A DNA stretch of 64,000 nucleotides from an uncultured Bacillaceae bacterium (GTDB lineage: Bacteria; Bacillota; Bacilli; Bacillales; Cytobacillaceae), in assembly GCA_937995745.1 (NCBI GenBank), contig CALKIU010000110.1, positions 1-64,000 of the forward strand. The letters are read 5' to 3'. The notes beneath the pieces were generated by a model. That model was given only the letters and a program-made list of their open reading frames with translations, was not told the origin of the DNA and made no database searches. A program made the position numbers and the translations under genes. Of the stretch, positions 56,544 to 64,000 are shown piece after piece. Every line of letters starts with the position of its first letter. The first letter of the stretch is position 1.

Positions 56544-57353
56544 ATGGACTGGGCGAGAATCAAAACGATCTTCATCATTGCTTTCTTGGCGTTAAATATT
56601 TATTTGGGCTATGAATTTTATAAACTATACAAATCGAGCCAATACGATTATATTTCCGAAGCGACGATTGAAAGCCAGCTAAGCGCGGATGAGATAGAAA
56701 TTGTCTCCCTTCCGAAAAACGTGTCGAAGGGGAAATATTTGACGGCTTCTCCGAAACGGTTTACGAAAGAAGAGCTCGCGGAAATGGCGGAGGGGCGATT
56801 GAACGGACAGTCCGTCACGATTATCAATGATACGGTCATAGAATCTTATTTGGAAAAACCGTATAAAATTTCGGCCAATTTTTCCCCGAATGAATTGGCA
56901 GCGTTTCTGAAAAACAATGTGATCGCCGGAGAAGAGTACAGTTTTTGGGAACGGGATCCGGTGAACAACACGATTACGTATTACCAGAAGGTGAATGACA
57001 AAGTTTTATTCAACAATATGAACGGCGAATTAACGTTTTATTTAAACGAAGACAATGAAATTGTTTATTACAGGCAGACGCTGTTGGAAGATTTCGAGGA
57101 ATTTCCCGATGAAGAGACGCTTTTGCAGCCGATCAAAGCGATCGAAATTTTGTACGAAAACGGAAAAATTCCTTCCGGCAGCAAAATCACAAAAATTGAA
57201 GAAGGGTATTACACGCTTGTCCATCTTTCCTCCTCCCAAGTATTGACCCCTGTGTGGCGGGTTGTCTTGAACGGGGAAAAAGATCTGTACGTCAATGCTG
57301 TCGAAGGACAGATTGTTGAATTGGAGAATGTAGAGAAAAAGATTTTGGAGTGA
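56544..57353 (+). CDS. walI: WalK regulator WalI (YycI)
   Basis: 269 residues. [23 protein letters not shown] is the usual YycI N-terminal membrane anchor; the rest is the extracellular YycI domain, related in fold to WalH. It starts two bases after walH, behind GGGGAGAG. Confidence 0.94.
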   Translation: MDWARIKTIFIIAFLALNIYLGYEFYKLYKSSQYDYISEATIESQLSADEIEIVSLPKNVSKGKYLTASPKRFTKEELAEMAEGRLNGQSVTIINDTVIESYLEKPYKISANFSPNELAAFLKNNVIAGEEYSFWERDPVNNTITYYQKVNDKVLFNNMNGELTFYLNEDNEIVYYRQTLLEDFEEFPDEETLLQPIKAIEILYENGKIPSGSKITKIEEGYYTLVHLSSSQVLTPVWRVVLNGEKDLYVNAVEGQIVELENVEKKILE

Positions 57354-57358
57354 GTTGC

Positions 57359-58153
57359 ATGTCTTTACGGTTAAGCGTGCTTGCGAGCGGGAGCACCGGC
57401 AATGCCGTCTATGTGGAGACGGACGAACATTCCTTTCTTGTCGATGCCGGCTTGAGCGGAAAACAAATGGAGGCTCTTTTTCAAAAAATCCAGCGCGATA
57501 TCCGCGACTTGTCCGGCATTTTGGTAACCCATGAACACAGCGACCATATAAAAGGAGTCGGCGTTTTGGCGAGAAAATATAAAATCCCTGTTTACGCCAA
57601 TGAAAAAACATGGGCGGCCATGAAAGGATTAATCGGGGAAATTCCCTCAGATTTGCAATTTGTCTTTCCGATGGAATCGGTCAAAAGTTTCGGTTCCCTT
57701 GATATAGAATCTTTCGGCGTTTCCCATGACGCCGCCGAACCGATGTTTTATATTTTTCACAAGAATAGCAAGAAAGTAGTAATTATTACAGATACAGGAT
57801 ATGTCAGTGAAAGAATGAAAGGAATTATCAAAAACGCGGACGTCTATGTGTTTGAAACAAACCACGATGTGCAAATGCTGCGGATGGGGAAATATCCGTG
57901 GAACGTGAAAAGAAGAATTTTAAGCGATGTGGGACATATGTCCAATGAAGATGCCGCTCTTGCCATCAGCGACGTCATCGGCGAGCGGACAAAAAAGATT
58001 TACTTGGCCCATCTGAGCCAGGACAACAATATGAAAGAACTGGCCAACATGACAGTCAAACAAATGTTAAAAAGCAGGGGATTCATGTTCGGGGAACAAT
58101 TTGCCCTTTATGACACCGATCCGAAAATCCCCACACCTCTTACGGCAGTATAA
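57359..58153 (+). CDS. walJ: Metallo-beta-lactamase fold exonuclease WalJ (YycJ)
   Basis: 264 residues. The HxHxDH motif is [10 protein letters not shown]; other ligands lie in DTGY and LAHLSQDN. WalJ is a 5'-3' DNA exonuclease linked to mismatch repair in Bacilli. The ATG at 57,359 follows GGAGTG; the gene slightly follows the walI stop. Confidence 0.95.
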   Translation: MSLRLSVLASGSTGNAVYVETDEHSFLVDAGLSGKQMEALFQKIQRDIRDLSGILVTHEHSDHIKGVGVLARKYKIPVYANEKTWAAMKGLIGEIPSDLQFVFPMESVKSFGSLDIESFGVSHDAAEPMFYIFHKNSKKVVIITDTGYVSERMKGIIKNADVYVFETNHDVQMLRMGKYPWNVKRRILSDVGHMSNEDAALAISDVIGERTKKIYLAHLSQDNNMKELANMTVKQMLKSRGFMFGEQFALYDTDPKIPTPLTAV

Positions 58154-58166
58154 TTTTTGACAGTAC

Positions 58167-58180
58167 ATTTCCCGGGAAAT
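58167..58180. promoter_or_regulatory. Noc-binding site (perfect)
   Basis: ATTTCCCGGGAAAT, all 14 bases of the NBS palindrome, 13 bases after the walJ stop. Confidence 0.8.
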
Positions 58181-58204
58181 GATTGATATTTGTTTTGCGA
58201 GAAG

Positions 58205-58233
58205 GCCAGGATGCAAGCCCTGGCTTTTTTTTT
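58205..58233 (+). terminator. Terminator of the wal operon
   Basis: GCCAGG/CCTGGC stem, then nine T. Confidence 0.88.
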
Positions 58234-58433
58234 AAAAGCGGCCCGGATGCGGCGGGGGAACGATTCGCCGTTTTTATTGCGGCGTTCTGGGAAAAATATG
58301 TTTAAAAATATCTTGGCCGGCGGGCTCGTTTGTTAAATTTTTTCGTTATTGCGTTTATAATAATTATATAATTGTATAGTTGAAAATGGATTCGAAACCG
58401 ATTTTGTTTTACACAGGAAAGGATGTGTGAACG

Positions 58434-59654
58434 TTGGGATATTATGATCAAGGGTATGATGACCCGCGGAAAAAAGAATCGAGAAACAAGCGGGGCTATT
58501 TTTTGGCAAGTTTGGCCGGACTTTTGCTCGGTGCAGTGCTCGTCATCGCATCCCTGCCTGTATTATCCGATATGGGGCTTTTGCCTTATGTAGTGCAAAC
58601 AGCCGGTCAGGAGAACGGGGAAACACCTTCTGACGGCAAGAAATCGACGATTACGCAAAATGTGTCGTTGAATGTCAAGACGGATATAACGGAAATTGTC
58701 GATAAAGTGGCCGATGCGGTTGTAGGCATCAGCAATATACAATCCACCAGTTTTTGGGGAGACACCGGCCGGGAAGTCGGCACCGGTTCGGGAGTCATTT
58801 ACAAAAAAGCGGGAAATAAGGCATACATAGTGACAAACTATCACGTGATTGAAGGAGCCCATTCCGTCGAAGTCACCCTTTTGGACGGAACGAAACTGTC
58901 TGCGGAAGTGCTCGGCGGCGATATTTGGACGGATTTGGCCGTTTTGGCCGTTGACGGAAAAAACATTGATACCGTGGCGGAATTCGGCGATTCTGACGCC
59001 TTAAAAGTAGGCGAGCCGGTAATCGCCATCGGCAACCCGCTCGGGGCGACATTTTCCGGTTCGGTGACGCAGGGAATCATTTCCGGTTTGGAACGGGCCA
59101 TTCCCGTTGACATTAATCAAGACGGGATCGTTGACTGGCAAGCGGAAGTCATTCAAACGGATGCGGCCATCAACCCGGGAAACAGCGGCGGTGCTTTAAT
59201 TAATATCGGCGGCCAATTGATCGGCATCAATTCGATGAAGATCGCCACCCAGGCGGTGGAAGGAATCGGTCTTGCCATTCCGATTAATTACGCCATTCCC
59301 GTGATTGAGGATTTGGAGAAATACGGTGAAGTGAAACGCCCGTACATGGGAATTGAATTGCAGTCCGTGAACGAAATTCCCGCTTATTATCAACGCGAGG
59401 CATTAAATTTGCCGAAAGATGTGAATTACGGGGTCGCCATCCGCAGGGTTGAACCCGGTTCACCGGCAGACAAAGCCGGTTTGAAGGCATACGATGTCAT
59501 CGTCGAGCTGGACGGCGAAAAAATCAACGATGTGATCGATTTAAGAAGACATTTATACATTGAAAAGAAAATCGGCGACAACATGACGGTCAAATTCTAC
59601 CGGAACGGAAAGCTCCGGGAGACGACGATGAAGCTGACCGGAAATTCATTCTGA
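58434..59654 (+). CDS. htrA: HtrA-type serine protease
   Basis: 406 residues. One N-terminal membrane anchor (about 23-45), a trypsin-like domain with His in NYHVIEGAHS, Asp in IWTDLAVL and Ser in NPGNSGGALI, and one PDZ domain (about 300-400). It degrades misfolded proteins outside the membrane. The start is TTG behind GGAAAGGATG. This is the yycK/htrC position next to the wal operon. Confidence 0.95.
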   Translation: MGYYDQGYDDPRKKESRNKRGYFLASLAGLLLGAVLVIASLPVLSDMGLLPYVVQTAGQENGETPSDGKKSTITQNVSLNVKTDITEIVDKVADAVVGISNIQSTSFWGDTGREVGTGSGVIYKKAGNKAYIVTNYHVIEGAHSVEVTLLDGTKLSAEVLGGDIWTDLAVLAVDGKNIDTVAEFGDSDALKVGEPVIAIGNPLGATFSGSVTQGIISGLERAIPVDINQDGIVDWQAEVIQTDAAINPGNSGGALINIGGQLIGINSMKIATQAVEGIGLAIPINYAIPVIEDLEKYGEVKRPYMGIELQSVNEIPAYYQREALNLPKDVNYGVAIRRVEPGSPADKAGLKAYDVIVELDGEKINDVIDLRRHLYIEKKIGDNMTVKFYRNGKLRETTMKLTGNSF

Positions 59655-59676
59655 CAAACGTGCGGTTCGTTAGACG

Positions 59677-59713
59677 GGCAGGAGGCTGAAAAAGGTCTCT
59701 TGCCTTTTTTTTT
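59677..59713 (+). terminator. Terminator after htrA
   Basis: GGCAGGAG/CTCTTGCC stem with one G-T pair, then nine T. Confidence 0.85.
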
Positions 59714-59898
59714 GCAGGTAAAAATCATGTTTGCATCCGGTAAGCGGGGGCGGCAAGCCGGAGTGTTTGCACGCGTGTTTTGGAACGGAGCGAAATGGGT
59801 GCGGCAGGCTTTTGCCGTTTCTGTTTGCAGGTGCTTTTGCCGGAGACACCGGATGGAATGGCCCGCCTGTTTGCCGTTTTCCAGGATTTAAAGCCGTT

Positions 59899-59963
59899 TT
59901 ATCCACAAAAACTTTTGCCGGCATTGAGAACATGTTAATATGTATTGTGGATCTTGTGAATAA
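59899..59963. other. DnaA boxes ahead of the CxxH/CxxC gene
   Basis: TTATCCACA (59,899-59,907, perfect), TGTGGATCT (59,946) and TGTGAATAA (59,955-59,963). Confidence 0.6.
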
Positions 59964-59996
59964 TTGGACTGAAAACAAAGTGCTCGGAGGGAAAAA

Positions 59997-60158
59997 ATGC
60001 TGATTTATTGCTGCAAAGAACATGTGGAACTGGCGATGGACGTCATTATTGACGAGTATGAGACGTTTCCCGTTCTGATGAAAGCGGAAGGGGAACAGTT
60101 ATCAACAGCCTGTGAATATTGTCAAAACGATGCTGAATATATTGTGGGGAACGAATGA
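59997..60158 (+). CDS. CxxH/CxxC mini-protein
   Basis: 53 residues beginning MLIYCCKEHVELAMDVI and containing ACEYCQNDAEYIV. The spacing of CCKEH and CEYC matches the small CxxH/CxxC family (TIGR04129) that is found beside rlmH and htrA in Bacillaceae. The four residues probably bind zinc. Function unknown. GGAGGG precedes the ATG. Confidence 0.88.
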   Translation: MLIYCCKEHVELAMDVIIDEYETFPVLMKAEGEQLSTACEYCQNDAEYIVGNE

Positions 60159-60170
60159 TCCCGCACAATA

Positions 60171-60213
60171 TGTGGATAGATTTTGTGGATATGTGGATAA
60201 CTATTGTGGATAT
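60171..60213 (+). other. DnaA-box array upstream of rlmH
   Basis: Four TGTGGATA boxes in the same orientation at 60,171, 60,184, 60,192 and 60,205, with the one at 60,192-60,200 perfect. They begin 13 bases after the mini-gene stop and end 26 bases before rlmH. Confidence 0.8.
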
Positions 60214-60238
60214 CTTGTTTGTAAAGTGAGGATGGGCT

Positions 60239-60718
60239 GTGAATATTTCTTTTGTGACAGTCGGAAAACTGAAAGAAAAATATTTGAAGCAGGGAATGGC
60301 TGAATATGTGAAAAGATTGTCGGCCTATTGCAAAATCGACATCATTGAAGTGGCTGACGAAAAGGCGCCGGAAGAATTGAGCGATGCGGAAATGGAGATG
60401 GTCAAAAAGAAGGAAGGGCAAAGAATTTTGTCAAAAATCAGCCCCGATGCTTATGTGATTGCCCTTGCCATCGAAGGGAAGCAATACAGTTCGGAAGAGT
60501 TCGCTAGTTTTCTCGAAAAATTGGCCACCCACGGAAGGAGCAAAATTGTTTTTGTGATCGGCGGCTCTTTGGGGTTGAGCGGGGATGTTTTGAAAAGGGC
60601 CGACATGCGGCTCTCTTTTTCCAAAATGACCTTTCCCCACCAACTGATGCGCCTCATTCTGGCCGAGCAAGTGTACCGGGCGTTCCGGATTATGAAAGGC
60701 CAGCCGTATCACAAGTAA
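60239..60718 (+). CDS. rlmH: 23S rRNA (pseudouridine1915-N3)-methyltransferase RlmH
   Basis: 159 residues, a SPOUT-class enzyme that methylates pseudouridine 1915 in 23S rRNA. The knot region is [14 protein letters not shown], followed by [22 protein letters not shown] and the end PYHK. Start GTG behind GAGGATG. It marks the end of the conserved origin block. Confidence 0.97.
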   Translation: MNISFVTVGKLKEKYLKQGMAEYVKRLSAYCKIDIIEVADEKAPEELSDAEMEMVKKKEGQRILSKISPDAYVIALAIEGKQYSSEEFASFLEKLATHGRSKIVFVIGGSLGLSGDVLKRADMRLSFSKMTFPHQLMRLILAEQVYRAFRIMKGQPYHK

Positions 60719-60788
60719 AAGAGGATCTGTGAAAACAGAAGGGTTTTCATAAATAGACAGAGATAAGCCTGAGAACAGGGGGGAGAAC

Positions 60789-61547
60789 ATGAAGAAAATA
60801 CTGCTCATTACACTGGGTGGCACCATTTCTGCAAAGGGGCACAACCGGTTGGATTTAAAAGACTATCAATCCGGGTTGATTCCGGGAGATTTTTATTTGG
60901 AAAACATATCGGAGTTAAAAGAAATGGCTGAAATAGAAGTGCTGCAGATTGACAATGTCAGCAGCACACAAGTGAAAGGAACCCACTGGATCAAATTGAA
61001 AAATGTCATGGAAGATTATTTGAACGAAAAACGATTTGACGGGGCGGTGATTACTCATGGAACAAATACGTTAGAGGAAACTGCCTATTTTTTGCACTTG
61101 ACGGTCAACAGCGCGAAACCCATCGTCCTTGTGGGCGCCCAGCGGCCATATACAGCGCTCAGTTCCGATGCCCAATTGAACTTAATCAATGCGGTAAGGG
61201 TCGCCGTTCATCCGGATTCAAACGGAAAAGGTGTCCTGGTGGCTTTTAACAACAAGATTCACAGCGCGCGTGAAGTGACGAAAACAGATACATATGATGT
61301 GGATGGCTTTCAATCGGGAATCTTTGGATGTTTGGGATACATCGATGCGGGACATGAGGTTGTTTATTACCGCGAACCCTCAAGAAGACACACTATAATT
61401 TCAGAGTTTTCAAAAATCCCCATCCACTCGTTGCCGGATGTTGCGATTGTGTATTCCTATGCGGGCGCAAACGGAGATTTGATTGATTTTATCGTTGAAA
61501 GCAACCAATTGAAATGGTCGTTAAAGATGCAAACCCCGCTTCCGTAA
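60789..61547 (+). pseudogene. L-asparaginase, 3' end replaced
   Basis: The 252 codons start as a normal L-asparaginase (about 320 residues): TLGGTISAKG with the first catalytic Thr, HGTNTLEETAYF with the second Thr (the usual following Asp is Asn), and the Lys in IHSAREVTKTDTYDVDGF. After about residue 237 (IDFIVE) the match stops, and the frame ends in the first bases of a GH3 fragment. The missing 80 or so residues include part of the dimer-built active site. It probably makes no active enzyme. GGGGGAG precedes the ATG. Confidence 0.8.
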
Positions 61548-61852
61548 TGTGCTCATTCCCGGATGTGAACGGCACCTATGCTTGTGACAACCCTGAACTG
61601 CTCCAGGAAGCTTTAAGGGGAAAATGGGGCTTCAAGGGCTGGGTGATGAGCGACCGGCGCGCCATCCATGATACGGTAGGTGCTGTGAAAGCAGGTACAG
61701 GCGTGGAGCTTGACTGGGCGCCGCAATATTATACAGAAGAGAAAATTAAGGATGCGCTCAAATCAGGAAAGATTACAGAAGAGGATATTGACAATCTGCT
61801 TCGTCCCCGGTATATCAAGATGTTCGAGTACGGCCATATGGATGTGCCTTAA
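61505..61852 (+). pseudogene. Family 3 glycoside hydrolase fragment
   Basis: A short internal piece of a GH3 beta-glucosidase-type protein: ASVMCSFPDVNGTYACDNPELL and GKWGFKGWVMSD, followed by a short piece resembling the end of the first domain. GH3 enzymes have the nucleophile Asp in SDW; here it reads SDRRA. A possible further trace lies in another frame to about 61,985. It begins inside the asparaginase frame, 43 bases before its stop, so the two were joined by deletion. Confidence 0.8.
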
Positions 61853-61971
61853 AAAAGGTCCTTTCAACTTGCAACCGCAAATTGATTATAATGCGGCCGC
61901 TCCCCCATCGATGGGCTTGAAGGAAATGTGCGGGATTTTTTATATTTTGATGCTTGAAGCCGGGTCGGTTT

Positions 61972-62318
61972 TCATTCCTCCGTAAATTGTTTCACGGCGA
62001 TCATGTATTTTTCCAGCGCCCATCCCAGCCCGCGAATTTCCTCTTGCGTCGCCCCGTTGGCCAATGATTTCGCCAACAGGGAGACAATTTGACCCGCCAT
62101 TTTCTCATTGCTTTCCACAATTCCATGACGGACGGTTTCAAATCTTCTTTTTGTATGGATGGAAATATCTTCCTCCTTTTTTCGGTGATCTCTTTGTCCG
62201 ATTTGAAGCGTCGCCGATGGTTGTCCCGGCCGACAGCAACAAAACCGCAGACATGATGAATAGCCGAATCATAGATTTTTTTGATAGCCTCCGTGATTGC
62301 CCGGTTTTCGAATTTCAT
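61972..62318 (-). pseudogene. Decayed or unrecognised minus-strand gene
   Basis: Three minus-strand frames each look protein-like over part of this stretch. One ends ...ALEKYMIAVKQFTEE (61,972-62,118 with a GTG start); one near 62,275 begins with a signal-like MIRLFIMSAVLLLSAG; the third is the longest open frame but has odd composition. The pattern suggests a small gene broken by frame shifts. I do not recognise the family. Confidence 0.3.
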
Positions 62319-62523
62319 GCCTCTTGTCCGTGCAGCATATCCAAAAGGAACGCCGCAAACCGCAGTTTATGAGCATTAAAACCGCTCAATGATTTTCATT
62401 CATGTCCATCTTCCCTCTTCGTGTTATGATAATGAATAGGGCATTTCCATAAAAAAGAAATATGCAAGGCGGCATTCCTGGCCGCAAACCGGATTGCGGC
62501 AGGAAATAAGGAGGGTGTTTGTC

Positions 62524-63225
62524 GTGAAGATTCATCCAATCAAAGCTTTTTCCGACAACTATATTTGGTGCATTGAAACAGGAACAAAAGCTGTAATAAT
62601 CGATCCGGGCGAAGCTGCCGGCGTGCTCGCTCACCTGGAACAAAACGGCCTTCATTTGGCGGCGGTTCTGTTGACCCATAACCACGGGGATCATACCGGC
62701 GGGGTTAAAGAGATTTTGGCGAAATATCCGGAAACTCCCGTTTTCGGGCCGGAAGAAACGGCGCCTCTTGCAAACCGAATTGTGCGGGAAGGGGATTCCT
62801 TCGAACTGTTGGGCCAAACGTTTCAAGTGCTCGAAACGGGCGGCCATACGCACGGTCATATCAGCTATCTGGCGGGCGGCCACCTCTTTTGCGGAGACGC
62901 TTTGTTTTCAGCCGGGTGCGGCCGGGTTTTTACCGGGGACTACGGGGCCCAATTTGAAACGCTGCAGAAATTCAAGCGTCTCGACGGCAATATAAAAGTA
63001 TACCCGGGGCACGAATATACGGAAGCCAATTTGCGTTTTGCGCAAAAAATGGAGCCGGAAAACGAAGATATTTCCAAGGCCCTCGATGAAGTCCGGCATC
63101 TGCGGGCCAAAGGAGAGCCGACACTTCCGACCACGATCGGCAGGGAGAAAAAAATCAATCTTTTCCTGCAAGCGGAGACGCTCGCGGAATTTATCGAATT
63201 GCGCAATGCCCGCGACAAGTTTTAG
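62524..63225 (+). CDS. gloB: Hydroxyacylglutathione hydrolase-like (glyoxalase II)
   Basis: 233 residues, metallo-beta-lactamase fold. THNHGDHTGG is the HxHxDH metal motif; HTHGH, CGDALFSAGCGRVF and GHEYT supply the rest. The C-terminal glyoxalase II domain is present, with GREKKINLFLQ, so it is close to E. coli GloB, not just a generic hydrolase. It splits S-lactoylglutathione to lactate and thiol. Bacillaceae mostly use bacillithiol, so the real substrate is open. I chose the GTG at 62,524 behind GGAGGG. Confidence 0.88.
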   Translation: MKIHPIKAFSDNYIWCIETGTKAVIIDPGEAAGVLAHLEQNGLHLAAVLLTHNHGDHTGGVKEILAKYPETPVFGPEETAPLANRIVREGDSFELLGQTFQVLETGGHTHGHISYLAGGHLFCGDALFSAGCGRVFTGDYGAQFETLQKFKRLDGNIKVYPGHEYTEANLRFAQKMEPENEDISKALDEVRHLRAKGEPTLPTTIGREKKINLFLQAETLAEFIELRNARDKF

Positions 63226-63994
63226 AAGACGCGCTGCCGACAGCGGAATCCGGCTTGAAAGGGGCGAGCGCCGATGAGCGGCCGGCGCCGAATGTCTGAC
63301 CCCGTTTCTCTTTGCCGGCTCGCCGGAACCAAGGTTTGCCGCAGGACGGAATTTCCCCTCGGGGCGGGTAAACATCGGACTGCCGATGCATCTCCGGCGG
63401 CATGAAAACAGCACCATTCGCCGTGGCCGAATGGTGCTCGTTTTTCTGTACAGGCGGTTTGCGGCTGAGCTCGCGGGTTTGCACGAGCGCTTCCAGCACC
63501 GCTCCTGTCGCTTGAATCCAAGAACCGGCAAAATTCACCGTTTGTTGGCCGTTTTGCCCCATTTTTCCCGACAAGGCCTGCAGGGAGTTGCCGATGGCCT
63601 GCAGCAAAGAAGCGCAAATATGGAGCAGCCGGCTGAAAGATTTTTCTTCAGGCAATAAATCCGCCAAAGCCGTCAAATTTCCCAAAGATTGCAGCAAGTT
63701 CCCCTGTATGATGAATGTCGTTTTTGTTTCTTCTTGAACGGGAAGGAGGATTCCGGCGACGACGGTTGAATTTCCGGCGGCCTGCAGCTCCTCCCCGATT
63801 TTAATGAAATTGACCGTTTTTTCAGTGTCCGCAAGCAAAGCGTTTCCCATTGCCTGTTTGACGTTTCCGATCAAGGACAAGTTTGTTTTTGTTTGTTCGC
63901 CCGCCGGCAGGGAAGGGGTGGCGCCGAGAGCGGCGAGAACCGTTCCGGCGGCTTGAATCCACACTCCGGACAAGATTTTGAGATCAAGATTCAT
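63191..63994 (-). CDS. Repetitive DUF6944-like protein
   Basis: 267 codons. The first 175 or so residues are built of degenerate repeats around GNxLQAxGN and WIQAxGxVLxALG (for example GNLLQSLGNLTALADLL, GSWIQATGAVLEALV), as in repetitive DUF6944 proteins of Bacillaceae; function unknown. The last 80 residues lack repeats, are rich in Pro, Ser and Arg, and overlap the end of gloB. A terminator hairpin (63,410-63,438) lies inside this tail, so the true gene probably ended near 63,450 and the stop has been lost. Family name recalled, not searched. Confidence 0.6.
   Translation of the reverse strand: MNLDLKILSGVWIQAAGTVLAALGATPSLPAGEQTKTNLSLIGNVKQAMGNALLADTEKTVNFIKIGEELQAAGNSTVVAGILLPVQEETKTTFIIQGNLLQSLGNLTALADLLPEEKSFSRLLHICASLLQAIGNSLQALSGKMGQNGQQTVNFAGSWIQATGAVLEALVQTRELSRKPPVQKNEHHSATANGAVFMPPEMHRQSDVYPPRGEIPSCGKPWFRRAGKEKRGQTFGAGRSSALAPFKPDSAVGSASSKTCRGHCAIR
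63410..63445. terminator. Bidirectional terminator between gloB and the DUF6944-like gene
   Basis: Perfect 11-base stem AGCACCATTCG/CGAATGGTGCT; five T follow on the plus strand and four on the minus. It falls inside the annotated minus-strand frame. Confidence 0.75.
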
Positions 63995-64000
63995 CCATTT

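Overview
This window holds the chromosomal replication origin of a spore-forming member of the Bacillaceae. The gene order around dnaA is that of Bacillus and Geobacillus on both sides. Sporulation genes (bofA, yyaC, sleL, spoIIIJ/jag), the WalRK operon, soj/spo0J/noc and a large Alu-type SRP RNA all support this. Codon use is more GC-rich than in B. subtilis, which would suit a Caldibacillus- or Geobacillus-like thermophile. The species cannot be fixed from the sequence alone.

Left arm (1-28,300, almost all minus strand, leading away from oriC): dnaA, dnaN, yaaA, recF, gyrB, gyrA, a degenerate HD-GYP gene, a lone tRNA-Ile, yaaC (plus strand), guaB, dacA, pdxS, T-box-serS, a hotdog thioesterase, sleL (plus strand), tadA, SRP RNA, dnaX, ebfC, recR, a decayed arsenic-resistance island, yaaL and bofA. 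The window then ends in the promoter/leader and first bases of a 16S rRNA gene. Three genes or blocks usual in B. subtilis are missing here: remB (between recF and gyrB), the rrnO operon (only tRNA-Ile is left) and pdxT (partner of pdxS).

Origin (26,780-29,300): DnaA boxes lie on both sides of dnaA. The dnaA-dnaN gap has an AT-rich stretch with a clear run of DnaA-trios beside a perfect DnaA box.

Right arm (29,300-60,720, almost all plus strand): rpmH, rnpA, spoIIIJ, jag, mnmE, mnmG, rsmG, noc, soj, spo0J, a DUF554 membrane protein, yyaC (minus), a DUF951 protein, ychF, rpsF-ssb-rpsR, yybS-gdpP-rplI, dnaC, a LysM/G5/M23 endopeptidase, walRKHIJ, htrA, a CxxH/CxxC mini-protein and rlmH. Three parS sites, two Noc-type sites and two extra DnaA-box clusters are scattered through it. 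A triple WalR half-site lies upstream of the M23 gene.

Right edge (60,720-64,000): accessory and partly decayed. A 3'-truncated asparaginase is joined to a fragment of a family 3 glycoside hydrolase, followed by decayed sequence, a proteobacterial-looking glyoxalase II (gloB) and a repetitive DUF6944-like protein whose frame runs through a terminator hairpin.

I found no CRISPR array, complete insertion sequence, prophage or clearly new multi-gene system. The most unusual items are the glutamine at the quinolone-target serine of GyrA, the broken ars island between direct repeats, orphan pdxS, the origin architecture, and the asparaginase-GH3 junction.
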